Below are positions 58,550-64,000 of a stretch of 64,000 nucleotides of DNA, piece after piece (position 1 is the stretch's first letter; each line of letters begins with the position of its first letter). Made by a program: the position numbers and the translations under genes. Source of the DNA: Armatimonadota bacterium (GTDB lineage Bacteria; Armatimonadota; UBA5829; DTLH01); the NCBI GenBank assembly GCA_029551395.1, contig JAKPFN010000034.1:1-64000 (forward strand), written 5' to 3'. Below the pieces are notes generated by a model. The model worked only from the letters and a program-made list of their open reading frames with translations, was not told the DNA's origin and ran no database searches.

Positions 58550-59335
58550 CTACCGCATCTCCTGGCCGCCAGTCACGTTGATGGCCTGACCTGTCATATA
58601 ACTGGATTCATCAGATGCTAGAAATACTGCGACATTTACAACATCTTCATAACTGCAACCTCGCCCCAGAGGCACCTGATCCAGATACTTCTGCCGAACA
58701 TGGTCAACTGTCAGGCTAAACCGCTTTGCATACTGCTCATAAAGGCTGTCAACCCAAAGCGGAGAGTCCAACAGGTTACCAGGACATACGGCATTTACTC
58801 TTATTCCATACGGCGCTAACTCAAGCGCAAGACTTTGAGTCAAGCCAATCCCTCCAAACTTGCTGGCTGCGTAAGCAGAGTTCCTGAAACTCCCTTTTTT
58901 ACCTGATTTGGAGTTGATTTGTATAATAGTGCCGGACTTATTCGGTATCATAACACTGGCAGCTTCTCTAGCACATAAAAAGTAGCCGACCAGATTGACA
59001 TCAATTACCTTTTTCCAGTGGTCAACAGAGATCTCAGTCACATCACCTGATATCAAAATGCCCGCGTTCGCAACCAACGTGTCAAGACGGCCGTATTCTT
59101 CCGTAACTCGATTGAAAGACGCCATAACCTCGGAATCGTTTGTAACATCCATCTTTATGCCGGTTGACTTTACACCATAATCCCGCTCGATTCTCTCTGC
59201 AAGGTCAACCGCACCCTGTTCGTTGATATCACATACAACAACACACGCGCCTTCTTTAGCCATTCGTTCAGCAAGAGCTGCTCCAAGCCCCTGTGCAGCA
59301 CCGGTTACCAGCACTACTTTGTCTTTTAGCCGCAT
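58550..59335 (-). CDS. Short-chain dehydrogenase, sorbitol-6-phosphate dehydrogenase-like
   Basis: 261 residues. VLVTGAAQGLGAALAERM (dinucleotide-binding Gly-rich), VCDIN (NAD preference), NAGI, and catalytic Ser/Tyr/Lys in QINSKSG...SAYAASKFG. The C-terminus PGNLLDSPLWVDSL ... VRQKYLDQVPLGRGCSYEDVVNVAVFLAS ... YMTGQAINVTGGQEM is close to SrlD, which converts sorbitol-6-phosphate to fructose-6-phosphate; other polyols are possible. It lies 25 bases downstream of smpB on the same strand. Confidence 0.9.
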   Translation of the reverse strand: MRLKDKVVLVTGAAQGLGAALAERMAKEGACVVVCDINEQGAVDLAERIERDYGVKSTGIKMDVTNDSEVMASFNRVTEEYGRLDTLVANAGILISGDVTEISVDHWKKVIDVNLVGYFLCAREAASVMIPNKSGTIIQINSKSGKKGSFRNSAYAASKFGGIGLTQSLALELAPYGIRVNAVCPGNLLDSPLWVDSLYEQYAKRFSLTVDHVRQKYLDQVPLGRGCSYEDVVNVAVFLASDESSYMTGQAINVTGGQEMR

Positions 59336-59360
59336 ATTCTCTTTTTTCTATCCTTATATT

Positions 59361-59822
59361 TTATTCTCTACCAGCTATCTCGCGTCTGCGTTCTCTTTCA
59401 ATATCACGCTTAGCGATTGCTTCCCGCTTATCATAGAGTTTCTTACCGCGCCCGATGCCTATTTCCAATTTGGCATAACCTCGCTCGAAGTAGACCTTGA
59501 GCGGAACAATAGTCAGTCCACGTTGTTCAGACTTGGACCGCAGACGGTCGATCTCGTCTCTATGAAGGAGTAGTTTTCTTGATCTTCGAGGATCTACAAC
59601 CCATCGGTTTGCGAACTCATACGGTGCAATGTACATCCCATGCACCCAGACTTCACCGTTTTCTATCCGGCAGAAACTATCCTGCAGATTTACTTTGCCT
59701 GCACGGATCGATTTGACCTCGGTTCCGACGAGCACGATTCCTGCATCGTAAGTCTCATCAATCGTATATTCGTGCCACGCTTTTCGGTTCGTGACTATAA
59801 CCTTCTTTGCTTCCTTTTCCAT
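59361..59822 (-). CDS. smpB: SsrA-binding protein SmpB
   Basis: 153 residues. VTNRKAWHEYTIDETYDAGIVLVGTEVKSIRAGKVNLQDSFCRIENGEVWVHGMYIAPYE, then RSRKLLLHRDEIDRL and the basic tail GRGKKLYDKREAIAKRDIERERRR. It delivers tmRNA to stalled ribosomes. ATG 59822. A TTGGCT/TATAAT promoter with a 16-base spacer (59833-59860) would start transcription about four bases before the ATG, and there is no SD, so translation may be nearly leaderless. The tmRNA gene is not in the window. Confidence 0.97.
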   Translation of the reverse strand: MEKEAKKVIVTNRKAWHEYTIDETYDAGIVLVGTEVKSIRAGKVNLQDSFCRIENGEVWVHGMYIAPYEFANRWVVDPRRSRKLLLHRDEIDRLRSKSEQRGLTIVPLKVYFERGYAKLEIGIGRGKKLYDKREAIAKRDIERERRREIAGRE

Positions 59823-59909
59823 GACAAGGGATATTATAACAGTTTAGAGCTGTAAGCCAATAGTAAACAGCCCTGAAAGGACGGAATTATTGAGTTTCAC
59901 ACCCTACTT

Positions 59910-60158
59910 GGGAGGGATTTGCAATTCCTCCCGGACAGATAGCTGAAGGATGTATGATCCCGAATAATCATCTAAAGCATCAATGATCGGGATTGTAAAT
60001 CCCTAATCCACTATTCCGGGCTAAATTGCAAATTTAGCCCGAGTATTGATCCGCTATTCCGGGCTAAATTGCAAATTTAGCCCGAGTATTGGTGTGGCCA
60101 GAGTATGGGTGTGGCCAGAGTATTGGCCCGAGTTTAGTGGTGTGGGCCCAAGTGTGAA
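59910..60158. repeat. Array of related hairpins with TGC/GCA/GTA loops
   Basis: Four consecutive dyads: GGGAGGGATT-TGC-AATTCCTCCC (59910-59932, one wobble), GGGATT-GTA-AATCCC (59989-60003), and CGGGCTAAATT-GCA-AATTTAGCCCG twice (60017-60041, 60060-60084). The last two lie in a 38-base direct repeat (60011-60048, 60054-60091). Two copies of a GGTGTGGCCAGAGTAT unit follow (60091 on), then degenerate TGGCCCGAG / GTGGGCCC remnants. The arms differ in sequence but keep pairing. The array sits between the M23 gene and smpB, both on the minus strand. Confidence 0.7.
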
Positions 60159-60180
60159 GATAGCTGTGTATTCACTCCGC

Positions 60181-61338
60181 TTACAACGGATTTACCGGTT
60201 TGCCATTGACACGCTTCTCAAAGTGGCAGTGAGAGCCAGTGCTGTAGCCAGTGCTTCCTGCTTTTGCAATAGTCTGGCCTTTTGAAACTTTCTGCCCTAC
60301 CCTGACAAGAAGTTTGGAGTTATGGCCGTAGAGCGTAGAGATTCCGCCGCCATGGTCGATGATGACTGCATAACCATAAGCTCCCATCCATCCAGCCCCA
60401 ATAACTTCCCCAGCAGCAGCAGCTTTTATTGGGGTACCTGTTGGGCAGGCAATATCTACACCAGTGTGCAAGGAACGAACGTGTGTAATTGGATGGACTC
60501 TGTATCCGAAACGAGAAGTAATACGCCCACTGACAGGCATTGATAATCCACCAGAGAAGGTCTGGTTATAACTGTTACTGCTTCTTCTTGACTGCTGATA
60601 CTGGAGAATTTTCGACTCAATTCGTTCAGATTCCGCAGCCAACTCATCCAGCATACCTTCGAGGAGTTCTCTGTCTTGCTCAATTGCCTGGAGTTCAGCA
60701 TATTTCTGTGCAGCCAAGTCTGCAACACCGTCACGGTCTCTAACAAGCTGATCCTGGATTTTGACAAGTCTGAGTTCTTCGGCAGCCTGTACTTTTTTGT
60801 CACGCTCTATCTGTTCCCGGTCTTTTTTAATCTCTTCAATCAGCTCTACATCGCTGGACACTATCTCTTTTACATAATAACTGCGGGAAAGGAAAGTGCG
60901 CATGTTCTCAGAACCGAGAAGCACTTCCAGATAGCCGATATCCTGTCCTTCATAGATATCAGCTAGGCGTTCAGAGAGTAGATTAGCACGGCGGTCCAGT
61001 TTTCGCTGTGTTCTGGCAAGTCGGGCATCAATTATCCTAAGCTTCTCCCGAACACGTTGAATCTCCATCTTGTTCCTGGATACACGTCTTTGGGCATCTT
61101 CAAGTCTTCGCTGCGTTGCATTCAATTGGGCTGCAACACTTCTTTTCTCGGACTTTGCCTTTCTGAGTTTAGCCTGAACTCCTTTTATTCGATAGTTAAC
61201 ATCCTTAAGTTGGCGTGATAGAGTGGGTTTACTGGTACCTTTAGCGCCGCTAACAAACGTAGCAGGTAATGATGCTAACAAAACTGCCGTTATTAACGAG
61301 AGAACAAGCCCTGCGCGTAATCGAAGTACTCGAGCCAC
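60181..61338 (-). CDS. EnvC-like murein hydrolase or activator (coiled coil + LytM/M23)
   Basis: 385 residues. Signal peptide (LVLSLITAVLLASLPATFVSG), a long coiled coil (about 38-255) and a C-terminal M23 domain: GRITSRFGYRVHPITHVRSLHTGVDIACPTGTPI and GSHCHFEKRVNGKPVNPL. H...D and HxH zinc ligands are present (HTGVD, HCH), so it may be catalytically active, unlike E. coli EnvC. It lies 18 bases after ftsX, in the ftsE-ftsX-hydrolase arrangement in which FtsEX switches the hydrolase at division. GTG start with GGAGG. Confidence 0.93.
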   Translation of the reverse strand: MARVLRLRAGLVLSLITAVLLASLPATFVSGAKGTSKPTLSRQLKDVNYRIKGVQAKLRKAKSEKRSVAAQLNATQRRLEDAQRRVSRNKMEIQRVREKLRIIDARLARTQRKLDRRANLLSERLADIYEGQDIGYLEVLLGSENMRTFLSRSYYVKEIVSSDVELIEEIKKDREQIERDKKVQAAEELRLVKIQDQLVRDRDGVADLAAQKYAELQAIEQDRELLEGMLDELAAESERIESKILQYQQSRRSSNSYNQTFSGGLSMPVSGRITSRFGYRVHPITHVRSLHTGVDIACPTGTPIKAAAAGEVIGAGWMGAYGYAVIIDHGGGISTLYGHNSKLLVRVGQKVSKGQTIAKAGSTGYSTGSHCHFEKRVNGKPVNPL

Positions 61339-61356
61339 AGTAAACCTCCGGAAGTG

Positions 61357-62241
61357 TTAGACTTTCAGGAACCGCCTGATTGAAATAAAACTACCAAGAG
61401 CGCCAATTGCAGCGCCGCCAAGTACAAGTAAAGCGATAAATTGAGTATGGCTAACACCGCTGGAAACATCTCTCAGTGTTGGAGGAAGCATTCTGACTAC
61501 TAAACCTGCTACATACTCCAAACTGACCGCGACCAAACCAACAGCAATCACAGCTCCTAAAGCACCTAAAATGATTCCTTCCAGCACCAGAGGTATCCTG
61601 ATAAACCAGTTGGTAGCGCCAACGAGCTGCATGATCCTGATCTCATGCCGTCTGGCAAATAATGTAAGCCTGATAGCATTACTGATAATGAACACTGTGG
61701 TAAGACACAAGACTACAGATGCAGCAAATCCAAGCAGTTTGACCAGATCTGCAACTGCCCTCACAACTCGATAGTCTTCTCGAGCGTCAGCTACGCGCTT
61801 AACACCCGGGATTTCTCTTATCTGCTGTGCCAGAGCAGCGGTTTTTCTTGGGTCTTTCGACTCAATATGCAGAGCATAGGGCAGCGGATTGTCCGTCACT
61901 CCGCCAAGGTCGATTTTCGTATTCATTTTGCGCTTGAACTCTGCCCATTCCTTATCGCGAGACAAAAGTTCTACATTTTTAGTAAGAGGAAGTTTGGCAA
62001 TGGTATCACGGACTTTTTCCGCATCTTCCTGGCTTGCTTCTCTTGGGAGAAAGGCAGCTACCTCAAATCCTGCCAACTGCCGTTCCACAAACCTGTGGCT
62101 GCCCAGAACCAGCAGCAGGAACACGCCAAGTATAGCCAGAGACAGTGCCACAGTAGACACTGCTGCTACAGCCATAATGCCGTTTCGCCAGATGCCTATA
62201 AATGCTTCCTGTATCAGATATTCAAGATTCCGTAATTTCAC
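61357..62241 (-). CDS. ftsX: Cell division protein FtsX
   Basis: About 295 residues, four TM helices: one near the N-terminus (VAAVSTVALSLAILGVFLLLVL), an extracytoplasmic domain with LPLTKNVELLSRDKEWAEFKRKM and DNPLPYALHIESKDP, then three C-terminal helices with LTLFARRHEIRIMQLVGATNWFIRIPLVLEG. Transmits ATPase state of FtsE to the periplasmic hydrolase. GTG 62241 overlaps the end of ftsE by about 20 bases; a longer frame to 62325 would run deep into it. Confidence 0.94.
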   Translation of the reverse strand: MKLRNLEYLIQEAFIGIWRNGIMAVAAVSTVALSLAILGVFLLLVLGSHRFVERQLAGFEVAAFLPREASQEDAEKVRDTIAKLPLTKNVELLSRDKEWAEFKRKMNTKIDLGGVTDNPLPYALHIESKDPRKTAALAQQIREIPGVKRVADAREDYRVVRAVADLVKLLGFAASVVLCLTTVFIISNAIRLTLFARRHEIRIMQLVGATNWFIRIPLVLEGIILGALGAVIAVGLVAVSLEYVAGLVVRMLPPTLRDVSSGVSHTQFIALLVLGGAAIGALGSFISIRRFLKV

Positions 62242-62947
62242 TCTTGCACATACTTTCTGATTCAGGTGTACTGCTGTAAGTGCCCCTGTTTTCATCACGG
62301 ACAATCTTGCCGCAATCCAGGGCAATAACCCGCCGCATAAGCCGGTCTACTACCTGGTTATCGTGAGTAGCTACGAGGATTGTAGTGCCTCGGGCGTTGA
62401 TTCTGGTAAGAATTTGCATAATTCCCCAGGATGTGTCTGGGTCGAGATTACCTGTTGGTTCATCAGCCACCAGGATAGGCGGATTGTTGACAAGTGCGCG
62501 AGCTATGGCAGCCCTTTGCTGCTCACCACCCGATAACTCCGCTGGAAAGGAATCGCACCTGTGCATCAATCCTACGAGGTCCAGAGCTTCAGATATCCGC
62601 TTCCTCATCTCTCTTCGAGGTACGGATGTAACTCTAAGTACAAATGCAAGATTTTCCCACACAGTTTTCTGAGGAAGGAGCTTAAAGTCCTGGAACACAA
62701 CGCCCAGCCGCCGTCTTAAAAAAGGAACTGCATTCTGAGGCAGCGTAGTAATATCCTGTCCTGCGATGAATACTTTTCCCTCTGTTGGGGAAAGCTCACG
62801 ATACAGCAGTTTAAGAAGAGTGGATTTGCCACTACCGCTGGTGCCAACAAGGAATGCAAAATCCCCGCGTCCCACACGGAGGTCCACATGTGATAACGCC
62901 TGTACGCCGTTTGGATAGACCAAAGATACGTCGCATAACTCTATCAT
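62222..62947 (-). CDS. ftsE: Cell division ATP-binding protein FtsE
   Basis: 241 residues. ABC ATPase with Walker A GTSGSGKSTLLKLLYRE, GVVFQDFKLLPQKTVWENLAFV (Q-loop, FtsE-type), signature LSGGEQQRAAIARALVN, and Walker B ILVADEPTGNLDPDTS and H-loop VATHD. First gene of the operon, ATG 62947. It energises FtsX-controlled peptidoglycan hydrolysis in septation. Confidence 0.96.
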   Translation of the reverse strand: MIELCDVSLVYPNGVQALSHVDLRVGRGDFAFLVGTSGSGKSTLLKLLYRELSPTEGKVFIAGQDITTLPQNAVPFLRRRLGVVFQDFKLLPQKTVWENLAFVLRVTSVPRREMRKRISEALDLVGLMHRCDSFPAELSGGEQQRAAIARALVNNPPILVADEPTGNLDPDTSWGIMQILTRINARGTTILVATHDNQVVDRLMRRVIALDCGKIVRDENRGTYSSTPESESMCKSEITES

Positions 62948-63025
62948 CGGGCAAAGATTCCCCTGCGGCTTTAATAAATTAAGCCGCGTTGAAAAAATGC
63001 TGCGTTAACTACTAACGCTCAGGTA

Positions 63026-63054
63026 ATTATACCTGAACTGTGAACCTAACGCAA
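63026..63054 (-). promoter_or_regulatory. ftsEX operon promoter
   Basis: On the minus strand: TTGCGT (63049-63054), 17-base spacer, perfect TATAAT (63026-63031). TTTGCC-7 nt-GGCAAA (63060-63078) lies just upstream and could be an operator. Confidence 0.5.
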
Positions 63055-63122
63055 GTCAATTTGCCAACATCAGGCAAACTTTGTGAACACAACAAATCAA
63101 GCTAGCGACCAAACAGTATCAG

Positions 63123-63151
63123 GTTTACCGTGTTGTATTGACGTGATATAA
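63123..63151 (+). promoter_or_regulatory. Promoter of the LptF/LptG-like gene
   Basis: Weak -35 TTTACC, 17-base spacer, perfect -10 TATAAT (63146-63151), about 20 bases before the start codon. Confidence 0.4.
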
Positions 63152-63172
63152 TCGCCTTACTGGAATAAACAC

Positions 63173-64000
63173 ATGAGGATTCTTCATAGATATATATTAA
63201 AAGAGATGATAGTACCCACGCTGGCAGGTATGCTGGTTGTGGTTATTATGATGCTGGGGAACTTCCTCTTTTATCATGTTACATATCTTGTACGGTATGC
63301 TTCCCTACCTGATGCCGTACAACTGCTTCTACTGCAAATCCCATCATCAGCCTGGATGATCCTGCCATCAGGTGCTTTGTTTGGCTGTGCTCTTGCCGTT
63401 ACACGCCTTGCGCGAGACAGCGAGTTGACTATGATGCGTATGGCTGGGATCAGTGTCCGGCGGATATTTATTCCTATTTTCATCGTTGGAATATTGCTCT
63501 CCGGGATTCATTACTGGGTCCAGGAGAGAGTCACCCCGTGGGCTGAGACAAAAAGCAAAGAAATATTTAACAGAATTGCCAACCTGCCTGGGGCACCTCC
63601 AGTGAGAGCTAACGTCTTCTTTAATTCAGAGAATTACTGGTTCTATGTTCAGCAAGTTGAGAGGCATGGTCAAAAAACGGTCCTTCGCCGGGTTATGATC
63701 TACGAATTATCGCCTACTGCCGACTACCCTCTGCTCACTACTGCTGAGACAGCGGTCCAGGAAGGTAATATCTGGGTCCTGCACAATGGAACGACTCGAA
63801 AAACCGGTCCGGATGGCTTTACTGAGTATGAAGCAAAGTTCAAAACGGCAAAACTTGACCTCAGGAGGACAGTGGCTGGGCTTTGGGAAGGTCAAAAGAC
63901 TACAGAGGAGATGACAGCGTCTGAATTGGGTAAGCAGTTGAAGACATTTGGATCGATGAACAGCCAAATATCAGATAACTGGCGAACTAATTATCACTTT
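63173..64000 (+). CDS. LptF/LptG-family permease (partial, runs off the window)
   Basis: The first 276 residues are visible. MRILHRYILKEMIVPTLAGMLVVVIMMLGNFLF is the standard YjgP/YjgQ start; RLARDSELTMMRMAGISVRRIFIPIFIVG is the family-diagnostic segment, followed by a beta-jellyroll periplasmic domain (from about 140). These proteins form the LptBFG transporter, which drives lipopolysaccharide to the outer membrane, implying a diderm organism. The stop codon is past the end of the window. Confidence 0.9.
   Translation, partial: MRILHRYILKEMIVPTLAGMLVVVIMMLGNFLFYHVTYLVRYASLPDAVQLLLLQIPSSAWMILPSGALFGCALAVTRLARDSELTMMRMAGISVRRIFIPIFIVGILLSGIHYWVQERVTPWAETKSKEIFNRIANLPGAPPVRANVFFNSENYWFYVQQVERHGQKTVLRRVMIYELSPTADYPLLTTAETAVQEGNIWVLHNGTTRKTGPDGFTEYEAKFKTAKLDLRRTVAGLWEGQKTTEEMTASELGKQLKTFGSMNSQISDNWRTNYHF

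Noticed and set aside
59910-60158. CRISPR array
   Set aside because: Only two exact copies of a 38-base unit, a spacer of five bases and no cas genes; the units are individual hairpins.

Overview
The window reads as a dense, ordinary bacterial chromosome segment of moderate GC content. Several features point to a lineage with secreted-protein traits shared by Armatimonadota and PVC-type bacteria: an H-X9-DG prepilin-like protein, two PEP-CTERM proteins, very large secreted multidomain proteins, a HelD-type RNA polymerase recycling ATPase, a perfect CIRCE element in front of groESL, and many GTG/TTG starts with clear Shine-Dalgarno (SD) sequences. I cannot fix the phylum from sequence alone. 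There is no rRNA, CRISPR array, prophage or insertion sequence.

Layout. 1-5 kb: a divergent thymidylate-synthase-fold enzyme, a PhoB/PhoR-type two-component pair whose kinase has a CxxCH motif in its extracytoplasmic domain, and a GT39-like membrane glycosyltransferase. 5-11 kb: a cation-diffusion-facilitator exporter behind what looks like a NiCo (czcD) riboswitch, a prepilin-like protein with a long leader, an auxin-efflux-type carrier and a GGDEF/HD-GYP c-di-GMP protein. 10.7-15 kb: the classic MoxR-DUF58-transglutaminase operon. 15-20.5 kb: tRNA-Gln next to glnS, a ZIP transporter, a ComEA-like protein, a zinc-ribbon coiled-coil protein with RNase HI, and the RNase P RNA gene with its own promoter and terminator. 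20.6-27.6 kb: a lipoprotein, a Wzz/SLBB polysaccharide-export pair divergent from accB-hom, and purC.

28-36 kb: a PEP-CTERM/laminin-B protein behind a textbook sigma-54 promoter, a 952-residue secreted metzincin-like protein with a beta-propeller-like region, a GH38 glycosidase and a cold-shock protein. 35.5-41.3 kb: comF (probably starting at ATT) behind a glycosylasparaginase, a frameshifted membrane gene, helD and a GT2. 41.6-48.5 kb: a secreted subtilase, groESL under CIRCE control, and a second PEP-CTERM protein behind a large leader hairpin. 48.7-52.7 kb: enolase, pyruvate kinase and a GH172 (DUF2961) protein. 52.9-58.5 kb: a gene broken by two in-frame stops, an OFA-type MFS transporter, a paralogue of the metzincin-like protein, and tRNA-Leu. 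58.5-64 kb: an SDR dehydrogenase, smpB, an array of covarying hairpins, the ftsE-ftsX-M23 peptidoglycan-hydrolase operon, and the start of an LptF/LptG permease gene.

The most distinctive content is extracellular. Two paralogous proteins (28705-31563 and 55933-58287) share a CARDB-like domain, an HExxHxxxxxD zinc motif, a GGxM putative Met-turn and a GEYLYDxP motif. One of them also shares a C-terminal module with the subtilase. Together with two glycosidase-type proteins and PEP-CTERM surface proteins, this suggests a bacterium that degrades or remodels extracellular glycoproteins; that last step is inference.
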